NCBI GenBank assembly: GCA_012729765.1
Contig: JAAYCM010000063.1
Coordinates: forward strand, 1-64,000
Length of the DNA: 64,000 nt
Direction: 5' to 3'
Source: Chloroflexota bacterium
Lineage (GTDB): Bacteria; Chloroflexota; Anaerolineae; Aggregatilineales; Aggregatilineaceae
In this document: positions 34,453-42,802 of the stretch, one piece after another
How the letters are laid out: each line of letters starts with the position of its first letter
Numbering within the stretch: position 1 is the first letter of the stretch
Notes under the pieces: generated by a model
Database searches by the model: none
Seen by the model: only the letters and a program-made list of their open reading frames with translations
Told to the model about the DNA's origin: nothing
Position numbers and translations under genes: made by a program

Positions 34453-35076
34453 CTAGATAGTAATTTGTGGCGGCAGAGGTGACGGTGTCAGCATCGGAGT
34501 GGGCGTCGGCGTGACTTCGGGATCGGGCGTCTCGGTGGGCGTGACCGGCACCGTTGGCAGCGGCGTATCGCTCGGCACAGGGCTGACGGTCGGCAGAGGG
34601 GTGAAGGTGAGCGACGGGGTAGGCGTCGGGTTGACGGCTTCGAGCACGCTCTCGTGCATATAGACGATGTCGCGGAACGCGCCGCCCGGATTCAGCTCGA
34701 CCACGTACCATTCCGGGTTTTCGGTGGCGCGCGCATAGACACACACCGGGTCACCATAGACCATCGAGTCGAGGCGGGGGCAGTCGTCGTTGTTCTGGCT
34801 GGGGCAGGCGCGATAGACCGCCCGCTCGACCCGCACCTGAAAATCGAGGCAGGGCGGCAGCGGCGTGAAACTGGCGGGCATAAAGACGGTCGGGCGCTGT
34901 GGGGCTGCCGCCGCCGTCGAGGTGGTCACGGCCTGGCGTGTGGCGGGGGCCATGATATCGCCCTGGTCTTCCAGAAAGCCGAGGAACCCGGTCCAGATGT
35001 AGTAGCCGCCGAAGACGAAGAGCGCCCCAACGAGGACGATCAGCAGCGGGGAAGGTCCCGAACGATGGTACGACAT
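34453..35076 (-). CDS. Membrane-anchored SH3-like protein with Thr/Pro-rich tail
   Basis: A 207-aa protein with an N-terminal membrane segment (SPLLIVLVGALFVFGGYYIWTG), a short extracytoplasmic domain with four cysteines (LPPCLDFQV, YRACPSQNNDDCPRLD, PVCVYA) that could be an SH3b-like fold, and a tail of Thr/Pro repeats (PTPTPSLTFTPLPTVSP). The cysteine spacing suggests two disulfides. Function unknown; such Thr/Pro tails are common in this genome's surface proteins, as in the LysM proteins near 20 and 25 kb. Confidence 0.72.
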   Translation of the reverse strand: MSYHRSGPSPLLIVLVGALFVFGGYYIWTGFLGFLEDQGDIMAPATRQAVTTSTAAAAPQRPTVFMPASFTPLPPCLDFQVRVERAVYRACPSQNNDDCPRLDSMVYGDPVCVYARATENPEWYVVELNPGGAFRDIVYMHESVLEAVNPTPTPSLTFTPLPTVSPVPSDTPLPTVPVTPTETPDPEVTPTPTPMLTPSPLPPQITI

Positions 35077-35276
35077 CTGCCGCTTCTACCTAAACATCTC
35101 TACCGCCCCAGGCATCATCCGGGCGGTTTCCGGCGCGTCTGCCAGCCCCCTGATCTGTGTCGCGCTCCATGCGACCCGCACGTGTGCTCCGGGCCGGGCA
35201 TAACGTCTATGCCTTGCCCTGAGCCGCTCCGTCAGTGGCATGTAGTGTAACGCAGGATACGGCCTGTTCCCACATT

Positions 35277-35795
35277 TTAGCGCGAGCTGTTATCATCCTC
35301 GCCCAGATCGGCCAGGATTTGCGCCGCGACATCCGGCGCAACGTAGCGCTCCAACACGTCGCGCAGCCGCCGCGCACGCCATTCCTGCGCCTGGTGAAGC
35401 TGGCTGATGCGCAGCAGCGAGCGTACGCGCGCCAGCAGGATCAGCGGGTTATACGGCTTGCTGAGGAAGTCGTCAGCGCCGGAGTCGAGCGCCTGCTGCC
35501 GCTCGTCGTCGGCTTCCAGCGCTGAGATCACCAGCACCGGGGTGAAGCATGTTGCCTCAGACGCCTTGAGTTGGCGGCAGACCTCGTGCCCGTCGATACC
35601 GGGCAGACGCAGGTCGAGCAGCACCAAATCGGGCGGCTGGGCGCGGGCAAGTAGTAGGGCCTGTTCGCCGTTTTCGGCGCTGCGCGTGCTAAAGCCCGCC
35701 ATTTTCAGATACGCTTCCAGCAGTTCGCGGTTCATCCAGTCGTCGTCCACGATCAGGATATCGGCGCCAGGCTGGTTGGGATTGGCTTCAGACAT
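35277..35795 (-). CDS. Response regulator with short C-terminal extension
   Basis: A 172-aa REC-domain protein. Acidic pair in LIVDDDWMNRELL, phospho-Asp in PDLVLLDLRLPGIDG, and the K of SKPYNP are present. After the REC domain about 50 residues remain (EWRARRLRDVLERYVAPDVA), a helical segment like the linkers that precede guanylate/adenylate cyclase domains, but no cyclase domain follows. It may be a truncated output or a docking helix. The gene is 30 bases upstream of nothing in its own strand direction except a 200-base gap; the deoxynucleoside kinase gene precedes it. Confidence 0.88.
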   Translation of the reverse strand: MSEANPNQPGADILIVDDDWMNRELLEAYLKMAGFSTRSAENGEQALLLARAQPPDLVLLDLRLPGIDGHEVCRQLKASEATCFTPVLVISALEADDERQQALDSGADDFLSKPYNPLILLARVRSLLRISQLHQAQEWRARRLRDVLERYVAPDVAAQILADLGEDDNSSR

Positions 35796-35825
35796 CAGAT
35801 TTTGGACCCTTCATGACGCCGCCGC

Positions 35826-36437
35826 TCAGGGCGTGGGAATTACCTGCTCAAGCTGCTGCCGGACCTCATCGGCGCTCCAGACCTGGGTGCCGTCCAGCAC
35901 GATGACCGGGGCTTCGGCGGCCTCGGAGAGCAGCCACTCGTCGTGCCGGTCCTCAAGCTGCTGGAGATAGGCGAGCGTGATGCCTTTCTCTTCGGCCCGC
36001 CCGCGCACCTGCAAGCGCCGGAAACACTCCTCAGCGGGCGTGCGCAAGTAGAGGATCGCGTCCGGTGTGGGGGCCATCTCCGCCAGCCGCTCCCAGAAGT
36101 GCAGATAGAGCGCCCACTCGGTAGCGTCCATCAGGCCCACCTGGTGCAGATTTTTGGCGAAGACGTGGCGATCACAGTAGACCGAGCGCTCGAAGATCAT
36201 GCCCTCGTGCGCCGGGAGATTCTCCAGGGCTTGCGAGCGTGTCAGAAACGCGCAGATCTGAAGGGTAAAGGCCCAGCGCGGCGTATCGGCATAGAAGCGT
36301 TCTAACAGGTTAGCGGCAAAGCCGCTCTGCCAGCGCTCGACCGGCTCCGGCACAAACAAGAACTGACCGCTGGCGGCCAGCCGTTGTCCGAAGGTGGTCT
36401 TGCCCGCTGCGATGTTGCCTTCGAGGAGAACGAGCAT
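35826..36437 (-). CDS. Deoxynucleoside kinase family protein
   Basis: A 203-aa P-loop kinase that should phosphorylate deoxyribonucleosides in salvage. The P-loop is EGNIAAGKTTF at the N-terminus, the catalytic base/sugar-binding region PEPVERW follows, the FERSVYCDRHVFAKN segment has the ERS motif, and the lid region has RLQVRGRAEEKGI. I start at the ATG at 36437 with GAGGTG just upstream; the upstream frame extension lacks similarity. It probably forms a small unit with the response regulator gene 30 bases downstream. Confidence 0.88.
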   Translation of the reverse strand: MLVLLEGNIAAGKTTFGQRLAASGQFLFVPEPVERWQSGFAANLLERFYADTPRWAFTLQICAFLTRSQALENLPAHEGMIFERSVYCDRHVFAKNLHQVGLMDATEWALYLHFWERLAEMAPTPDAILYLRTPAEECFRRLQVRGRAEEKGITLAYLQQLEDRHDEWLLSEAAEAPVIVLDGTQVWSADEVRQQLEQVIPTP

Positions 36438-36587
36438 AGCGCACCTCACAAATGGGAATGAATCACCGGCAAGATGCCGCGCGTCCTGCCGGTGATATAG
36501 ACCTGGCAGCCGTTCGCGGTGGGAGTACACCGCCGAAATCGGTCCAGGCTGCGGGCGTAACAACAGGGCGAGGCCGAACGCACCTGG

Positions 36588-37355
36588 CTAGCCTTCGCCG
36601 CCGGCTTCCTCGGTGCCTTCCGTCTCCTGGATGGCGCCCCGGCCACCCCGGCGGATCGCCATCTTGACCTCGCCAATGGCGCGTGTAACCTCAATGTCGC
36701 GCGGGCACGCGCTGGTGCAGTTGAAGATCGTGCGGCAGCGCCACACGCCGTCCGGCTCGCGCATAATCTTCAGGCGCTCGTCGGCGGCTTGATCCCGATC
36801 GTCGAAGATGAAGCGGTGCGCCTGGACAATCGCTGCCGGGCCGACATACTTGCCATCGGCCCAAAAGCTGGGGCAGCTGGTGGTGCAGCAGGCGCACAGG
36901 ATGCACTTGGTCGTATCGTCGAAGCGGGCACGCGCCGCCGCACTTTGCAGCCGCTCGCGGCCATCCGCCGGCACCGGATCATTGTTGACGAAATAGGGCA
37001 TCACCGAGCGGTAGTGCTCGAAGAACGGCTCCATATCCACGATCAAATCTTTGAGCACCTGCAGGCCCAGCATCGGCTCGACCTGGATTTTGACGTGATC
37101 GCCTTCGCCGAGCGCGTTGACCAGCACCTTGCACGCCAGTCGGTTGACCCCGTTGATGCGCATCCCGTCCGAGCCGCAGACGCCGTGCGCGCACGAGCGG
37201 CGGAACGAGAGGGTACCGTCCTGCTCCCACTTGACGCGGTGCAGCAGCTCCAGCACGCGGTCATTGGGTTCGACGTTATCGAGTGTGTACTCGCCCCAAT
37301 AGGGCTTCTTATCCTTTTCCGGGTTAAAGCGCCGGATGCGCATCGTTACCTGCAT
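36588..37355 (-). CDS. sdhB: Succinate dehydrogenase iron-sulfur subunit
   Basis: A 255-aa subunit carrying the three Fe-S clusters of complex II. The plant-type ferredoxin part has RSCAHGVCGSDGMRINGVNR ending in a further cysteine; then CILCACCTTSCP and CRTIFNCTSACPRDI for the [4Fe-4S] and [3Fe-4S] clusters. Note that one first-cluster position reads S-C-A-H-G-V-C-G, the usual layout. A 25-residue Gly/Glu-rich tail follows. It is last in sdhCD-sdhA-sdhB; the gap to sdhA is 29 bases. Confidence 0.95.
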   Translation of the reverse strand: MQVTMRIRRFNPEKDKKPYWGEYTLDNVEPNDRVLELLHRVKWEQDGTLSFRRSCAHGVCGSDGMRINGVNRLACKVLVNALGEGDHVKIQVEPMLGLQVLKDLIVDMEPFFEHYRSVMPYFVNNDPVPADGRERLQSAAARARFDDTTKCILCACCTTSCPSFWADGKYVGPAAIVQAHRFIFDDRDQAADERLKIMREPDGVWRCRTIFNCTSACPRDIEVTRAIGEVKMAIRRGGRGAIQETEGTEEAGGEG

Positions 37356-37384
37356 AATGGTTGCCTCTTCTCTTCCCGCGCTGC

Positions 37385-39184
37385 CTAATAAACACGTTCC
37401 TTCGGCTTAAATCGCTCGTCTTTGGCGGCCAGCGACAGGTCCACTGGCTTGTCATGGTTCAGCTCAACGCCGCCATCGGCAGTCCGGTAGGCCAGTGTAT
37501 GGACCATCCACTGCTCGTCATCGCGCTTGGGGAAGTCCTCGCGCGAGTGCGCACCCCGGCTCTCTTCGCGGGCCAGCGCACTGGCAGTCGTCACCTGGGC
37601 GATGTCGAGCAGGCAGCCCAGCTCCCAGGCTTCGAGCAGATCGCTGTTGAAACGCTGGCCGTGATCGTCGATCACCAGGTTGTTCCGGTACTCGTCCTGC
37701 AAGCGCTGGATCGTGTTGACCGCTTCCTGCATCCCTTCCGCCGTGCGGAAGACGCTCACCTGCTGCATCATGACTTTCTGCATCTCGGCGCGCAGCTCGT
37801 AGGGTTTGCGCGTGCCGCTGGCATGGCGGATGCGCTCCAGCTCGGCCTCGATCTCGCCCGCCGGATTGGACGGCAGCGGGGTGAAATCGGTCCCCTGGCA
37901 GTACTGCGCCATATGCTTGCCAGAGCGCAGCCCGAACACGATCAGGTCGGTCAGGCTGTTGGTGCCCAGGCGGTTGGCCCCGTGCACGCTCACGCAGGCG
38001 CATTCCCCGGCGGCGTAGAGGCCCGGCAGCGGCGTGCGCTGCGCGTCGATCACCGCCCGCCCATCGAGATCGGTCGGGATGCCGCCCATGCCATAATGTG
38101 CGGTCGGCTGGATCGGCATCGGCTCCTTGACTGGATCGACGCCCAGGTAGGTGCGGCAGAAGTCCAGAATATCGGGCAGTTTGGACTCAATATACTCGCC
38201 GGTGATGCGGCGGCTCTCGCCCGCCTCGGCCAGGTAGCGGTTGACCGTTTCGGGCGTCACGTCGAGATGCACGTAGTTCTGGCCCTTGATCCCACGCCCC
38301 GCGCGCAGCTCCAGGAAGATTGCACGCGAGACGACATCCCGGCTGGCGAGGTCTTTGATGCTGGGCGCGTAATGCTCCATGAAGCGCTCGCCCCGGTCAT
38401 TCAGCAGCACGCCGCCCTCGCCACGCACGCCTTCGGTGATCAGAATGCCCATCTTGTAGATGCCGGTGGGGTGGAACTGGAAGAATTCCATGTCCTGCAT
38501 TGGCACGCCGCGCCGGTAAGTGATGACGTTGCCGTCGCCGGTCAGGGTGTGGGCGTTGCTGGTTACTTCCCACACCCGGCCCCAGCCGCCGGTCGCAAAC
38601 AGCACGGCTTTGCTGTGGAAAACGTGCAGCTCGCCGCTGTCAATATTGACCGCCACCACGCCCACCACCGCGTCGCCGTTGCGGATCAGATCAACCACGT
38701 GATACTCGTCAAAGAAAGTGACATTATTTTTGATGCACTGCTGGTAGAGTGTTTGCAGAATCATATGACCGGTGCGGTCGGCAGAATGGCAGGCCCGGCG
38801 CACCGGCTTCCCGCCAAAGTTGCTGGTGTGCCCGCCAAAACGCCGCTGCGAGATGCGGCCTTCGGGTGTGCGGTCGAAGGGCAGCCCCAGGTGCTCCAGC
38901 TCGATCACGGCTTCGATGGCACCCTCGGCCAGCACCAGCGCCGCGTCCTGGTCGGTCAGATAGTCCCCGCCCTTAACCGTGTCGAAGGCGTGCCATTCGG
39001 GGCGATCTTCTTCGAGATTGCCCAGCGCCGCGCCGATGCCCCCCTGGGCCGTTCCGGTGTGCGAGCGAGTTGGGTAGAGCTTGCTGATGACGGCGGTCCT
39101 GGCCCCACGCGAGGCGTAGAGCGCGGCCATCAGGCCGGCACCGCCCCCGCCAACGATCAATGCTTCATACTGGTGTGTTTGCAT
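37385..39184 (-). CDS. sdhA: Succinate dehydrogenase flavoprotein subunit
   Basis: The FAD subunit (599 aa) that oxidises succinate to fumarate on the cytoplasmic side. FAD-binding VGGGGAGLMAALYAS is at the N-terminus; the covalent-FAD histidine lies in TRSHTGTAQGGIGAALGN; the active-site region contains GGHTSNFGGKPVRRACHSAD and HPTGIYKMGILITEGVRGEG. I start at the ATG at 39184, with GAGGAAAACC in front; a TTG four codons upstream is less likely. It follows the fused membrane anchor gene by 36 bases. Confidence 0.96.
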   Translation of the reverse strand: MQTHQYEALIVGGGGAGLMAALYASRGARTAVISKLYPTRSHTGTAQGGIGAALGNLEEDRPEWHAFDTVKGGDYLTDQDAALVLAEGAIEAVIELEHLGLPFDRTPEGRISQRRFGGHTSNFGGKPVRRACHSADRTGHMILQTLYQQCIKNNVTFFDEYHVVDLIRNGDAVVGVVAVNIDSGELHVFHSKAVLFATGGWGRVWEVTSNAHTLTGDGNVITYRRGVPMQDMEFFQFHPTGIYKMGILITEGVRGEGGVLLNDRGERFMEHYAPSIKDLASRDVVSRAIFLELRAGRGIKGQNYVHLDVTPETVNRYLAEAGESRRITGEYIESKLPDILDFCRTYLGVDPVKEPMPIQPTAHYGMGGIPTDLDGRAVIDAQRTPLPGLYAAGECACVSVHGANRLGTNSLTDLIVFGLRSGKHMAQYCQGTDFTPLPSNPAGEIEAELERIRHASGTRKPYELRAEMQKVMMQQVSVFRTAEGMQEAVNTIQRLQDEYRNNLVIDDHGQRFNSDLLEAWELGCLLDIAQVTTASALAREESRGAHSREDFPKRDDEQWMVHTLAYRTADGGVELNHDKPVDLSLAAKDERFKPKERVY

Positions 39185-39220
39185 GGTTTTCCTCAAAACA
39201 ATTGTGCGCTGCCAACCCGG

Positions 39221-40207
39221 TCAGTGTGCGGTCATTTCCTGAGCGATCTCATAGGCGGTTTCATCCACGCCGGCCAGCAGGGCGGCAATGCCCAGCGCGC
39301 ACAGCGCCACCGTCCCGAAAACGATCGCCCAGTTGAGCGCACGGTTGACGACGGGGCGATGGAAATAATCGTTGACGACGTAGCGCAGACCGTTGAAGCC
39401 GTGCACCGTCGCCAGGATGAGCAGAAACGCATCGTACACGCGCCAGATCGCGACGCCGATCAGCAGTTGATCCCAACGCGCGCCCACAAACTCGGCCGCT
39501 TCGCCGCTGACATTCACGGCGCTGGTCCCGACGATTTGCAGCCCGCCGCCGGTGATGTCGAACACGCCCTGGATGACGTGAATCATCGCCAGGTGCCCGA
39601 AGACCAGCGGCAGGATCAGCACGCCTGACAGCCGCGTGAATGACCACATCATGCCCTCGGCGCGCCCCGGCAGGACGAACCGCGACCGGCTGCGCGTGAT
39701 CAGGCCGTAGAGCGCCGAGAGGACCAGCGCGGCGGCGATGATCACCACGAAGCCCAGTGCGAACTCGGCCTGCACGTCGATAATCTGCTGCAGCCCGGCA
39801 ACCTCATCGGCCTCGTTGTAGAATTCGAGCGCGTGGTTCGCCATGAAGATAAAGGTGGGAATCAGGGTAACAATCGAGGCCGCCCAGACAATTGTCGCTG
39901 CCCGGCGCTGATACTTCCACCAGGCGGGCTTGTAGTCCAGCAGAAAGACGCGCAGCCCGTTATAAGCGTGGTAGATCACGCCGGCGACCAGGAAAAACTC
40001 TCCGATGGTGTACAGCGGGCTTTGATAAATGGCGATCGCTTCTTCGTACAGCTCAGGATAGAACGCAGCCCACGAGGTGTCGATGATGTGCAGGCCCAGG
40101 AACAAGAGCGTTGCCAGACCTGAAATGCGGTGGAACATCCAGCTCCACTGACCGATTTTGCCGCGATAACGCAACGTCTCGGTTACAGTTGTGACCAAAG
40201 TCGCCAT
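39221..40207 (-). CDS. Fused SdhC-SdhD membrane anchor of succinate dehydrogenase
   Basis: A 328-aa membrane protein that looks like two anchor subunits joined. The first half contains MFHRISGLATLLFLGLH (H26, H40) and YHAYNGLRVFLLDYK (H80); the second half repeats the pattern with SFTRLSGVLILPLVFGHLAMIH (H205, H210) and VHGFNGLRYVVNDYF (H269). The histidines are expected heme b ligands; two hemes are possible. Six or more membrane segments are present, joined by a segment near residues 165-185. It is the first gene of the sdh operon with GGGAGG before its ATG. Usually these are two separate genes. Confidence 0.9.
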   Translation of the reverse strand: MATLVTTVTETLRYRGKIGQWSWMFHRISGLATLLFLGLHIIDTSWAAFYPELYEEAIAIYQSPLYTIGEFFLVAGVIYHAYNGLRVFLLDYKPAWWKYQRRAATIVWAASIVTLIPTFIFMANHALEFYNEADEVAGLQQIIDVQAEFALGFVVIIAAALVLSALYGLITRSRSRFVLPGRAEGMMWSFTRLSGVLILPLVFGHLAMIHVIQGVFDITGGGLQIVGTSAVNVSGEAAEFVGARWDQLLIGVAIWRVYDAFLLILATVHGFNGLRYVVNDYFHRPVVNRALNWAIVFGTVALCALGIAALLAGVDETAYEIAQEMTAH

Positions 40208-40608
40208 AATGGCTCTGCCTCCCTTGAGAAGCCAAAGACTATTAAGCCGGGCCAGTAGTTAGTAAAATACTGTACCACAATATTGAGAATAATACCCTCG
40301 ATCCACTGCGACTAGCCAATTCGATCTGGGGGCTGCTGCGCCGCAAGATGATGTGTTGTGATTTTGGACGAGTCCGCCCTGAAAACGCACATTGTTTGTG
40401 ACCAAAATAACGGTGATGCTATACTTTACAACGATAGAAAAGCTATGCGCGAACCAGTCCAGGCCCGCTCTCACGCCCCCTCGATCGTCCCGCCCTCGGC
40501 TGCCGGGCTGCGGCGGCATAGCAGACTCTAGCGCTGTCACACACCAGGCTGGAGCACAGATGTATGGTCCCTCGCCACTTATCGATTGTTTGAGGAGCAG
40601 AATCACAC
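40208..40608. other. Divergent promoter region of sdh operon and gltA
   Basis: No gene. It is more AT-rich than the genes and holds the promoters for both TCA-cycle transcription units, so they may be co-regulated. The identified plus-strand promoter is listed separately. Confidence 0.6.
40396..40425 (+). promoter_or_regulatory. Sigma-70-type promoter of gltA
   Basis: TTGTGA (40396-40401), an 18-base spacer and TATACT (40420-40425). The start codon is 184 bases downstream, leaving a long 5' leader without recognised structure. Confidence 0.55.
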
Positions 40609-41754
40609 ATGGTACCAGAAGAGCAGAAGAAGGGCCTGGAAGGGGTTGTCATCGCCGATACCCGGCTGAGCAAGGTTATGGGCGACATCGGCAAGCTCAT
40701 TTACTGTGGCTATGACATTAACGATCTGGCCGAGCACGCCACCTTCGAAGAAGTCGTGTTTTTATTGTGGAACACCCGTCTCCCCAACCGGGCTGAGCTT
40801 GATCAGTTTAAGGCTGAGCTGGCGGCCAATATGGCGCTGCCCCCCTCACTCCTGGAAACTATGAAGCGCTTCCCCAAAGACGCGCACCCAATGGGTGTGC
40901 TGCGCTCGGCTGTGTCGGTGCTGGGTCTGCACGATCCCGCCGCCGAAGACAGCAGCCCCGCAGCCAACGTGCGCAAGGCGATGCTGCTGACCGCCAAGAT
41001 ACCTACCATCATCGCCGCCTGGGCGCGCATTCGTGATGGGCAGGAGCCGGTTGAGCCGCGCCGCGAGTTGGGACTGGCGGCCAATTTCCTGTATATGCTC
41101 AAGGGCACCGAGCCGGACTCTGTCGAGGTGGACGCGATCAACGTGTATCTGGTGCTGCTGGCCGATCACGGCATGAACGCCAGCACCTTTACCTCGCGCG
41201 TCGTGACCAGCACCGACGCCGACATGTACAGCGCCATCACCGCCGCGATCGGCTCGCTCAAGGGGCCGAAGCATGGCGGCGCGAACGAGGCCGCGATGGT
41301 CATGTTCAACGAGGTGAGCCAGGCCTCCAGCGTCGAGCAGTGGTTCGAACAGGAAGTTAAGGGCAAGGGCCGGCGCATCATGGGCATCGGCCACCGTGTC
41401 TACAAAGCGCCCGATCCGCGCGCGGGTATTCTGAAGGCGCACGCCATGGCGCTGTGCGAGCGCAGCCAGAACTGCGGCCTGATCGACGTGGCGCGCCAGT
41501 TGGAAGACCTCGCGCGGGCCGACTCGTATTTCATCGAGCGCAAGCTCTTCCCCAACGTGGACTACTACAGCGCGATCGTGCTGGATGCGGTTGGTATCTC
41601 GACCGATATGATGACGCCGCTGTTCGCCATGTCTCGGATTGCCGGCTGGTCCGCCCACATTATCGAGCAATGGGCCGACAACCGCCTGATCCGTCCGCGC
41701 GGGAACTACATCGGCGACACCGATCGCCGGTATGTGCCGCTGAGCGAGCGCTAG
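40609..41754 (+). CDS. gltA: Citrate synthase
   Basis: A 381-aa type II-like short citrate synthase condensing oxaloacetate and acetyl-CoA. The catalytic His in LLADHGMNASTF, the substrate-binding His in IMGIGHRVYKAPDPRA, and the catalytic Asp in the NVDYYSAIVLDAVGI region are present. Related 2-methylcitrate synthases are hard to tell apart by sequence. It is divergent from the sdh operon and ends in a clear terminator. Confidence 0.94.
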   Translation: MVPEEQKKGLEGVVIADTRLSKVMGDIGKLIYCGYDINDLAEHATFEEVVFLLWNTRLPNRAELDQFKAELAANMALPPSLLETMKRFPKDAHPMGVLRSAVSVLGLHDPAAEDSSPAANVRKAMLLTAKIPTIIAAWARIRDGQEPVEPRRELGLAANFLYMLKGTEPDSVEVDAINVYLVLLADHGMNASTFTSRVVTSTDADMYSAITAAIGSLKGPKHGGANEAAMVMFNEVSQASSVEQWFEQEVKGKGRRIMGIGHRVYKAPDPRAGILKAHAMALCERSQNCGLIDVARQLEDLARADSYFIERKLFPNVDYYSAIVLDAVGISTDMMTPLFAMSRIAGWSAHIIEQWADNRLIRPRGNYIGDTDRRYVPLSER

Positions 41755-41787
41755 CGCCTGCCGGCGCGGTGGGATCGATCATTGCGC

Positions 41788-41817
41788 AGCCAGGGAACGC
41801 CCTGGCTGTTTTATTTT
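41788..41817 (+). terminator. Rho-independent terminator of gltA
   Basis: AGCCAGGG and CCCTGGCT form a perfect 8-bp stem with an AACG loop, followed by GTTTTATTTT. Confidence 0.92.
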
Positions 41818-41903
41818 GCGGGGCGGCTTTGTTAGGATCACAGTAAACAACTCAGCGCCGTGCTGCGCGGCTCGCAGCTTGATCAGGATGCTCTGTTTTC
41901 GCT

Positions 41904-42698
41904 ATGACTGATCGCTTGCTTTCACTTACCGAAGCTGTCACGCTCGTTCAGCCGGGGCACACACTCGGCCTGGGCGGGAATATGCTCTACCGCCGCCCGG
42001 TTGCGTTTGTCTACGAGCTGCTGCGCCAGCCCGATCCGCCCCGCGACCTGACGCTGCTGTGTTTCACCGCCGGTTATGAATCCGATCTGCTGGTGGGCGC
42101 GGGCCTGGTCCGCCAGACGCGAACCTGCTACTTTGGGCTTGAGGCGTTCGGCTTCGCGCCGATGTTTACCCAGGCCGCTAACCAGGGGCAGGTGCAGGTG
42201 CTCGAAGAGACGGAAGCCAGCCTCGCCTATGGGATCCGCGCCCGGCTGGCCGGGGTGGGCTTCATGCCTTCGACGGCGTGGATCGGCACCGATCTGCTCG
42301 CGCTGCGCCCCGATGTCAAGACTGTGATCGATCCCTACACCGGCCAGGAGCTTGTCGCGTTCCCGGCGATTCACTGCGATGTGGCGGTCGTGCATGCGCT
42401 GGTCGCCGATCGCGCGGGGAATGCGCGGCTCAACCGCAACCTGGGCATCGATCCGGAGCTGGCCACGATTGCTTCGCAGGTGGTTGTCACCGCCGAGACG
42501 GTGGTCGATAAGCTGAGTGAGGATGTCGATCTGCCGGGCGTGATGGTGTCGGCGGTCGTGCATGCGCCGCGTGGGGCCTGGCCGACCTCGTGCTACCCGC
42601 ATTATTCGCTCGATGGCAGCGAGCTGCTGCGCTATATCGAGGTGTGCGATAACGGCCAGTTTGATGACTATCTGCGCGCTTATACTGGGGGTCGCTGA
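41904..42698 (+). CDS. CoA-transferase subunit A (glutaconate CoA-transferase-like)
   Basis: A 264-aa subunit of a class I CoA-transferase. It begins LLSLTEAVTLVQPGHTLGLGGNMLYRRP, with the GxGG oxyanion-hole region, and contains the domain-typical TRTCYFGLEAFGFAPMFTQA and DVAVVHALVADRAGNARLN. The partner subunit B is found at 44997, separated by a protease and a metallopeptidase. Substrate cannot be assigned; glutaconate, 3-oxoacid or aromatic 3-oxoadipate transferases are possible. No Shine-Dalgarno is obvious. Confidence 0.8.
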   Translation: MTDRLLSLTEAVTLVQPGHTLGLGGNMLYRRPVAFVYELLRQPDPPRDLTLLCFTAGYESDLLVGAGLVRQTRTCYFGLEAFGFAPMFTQAANQGQVQVLEETEASLAYGIRARLAGVGFMPSTAWIGTDLLALRPDVKTVIDPYTGQELVAFPAIHCDVAVVHALVADRAGNARLNRNLGIDPELATIASQVVVTAETVVDKLSEDVDLPGVMVSAVVHAPRGAWPTSCYPHYSLDGSELLRYIEVCDNGQFDDYLRAYTGGR

Positions 42699-42802
42699 TC
42701 CGGCATGTAGCGGGCTGCGAAAGTCTCATGTACCGCTCATGACGCCGGCGAGTTTCAGGCGTATAATCTTGCAACGAGAATTTGTTTTAACGGAGCACTA
42801 TC

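Noticed and set aside
37361-39628. Long open frame antisense to sdhA/sdhCD
   Set aside because: The sdh genes are unambiguous, and the antisense product is His/Gln/Arg-rich without domains.
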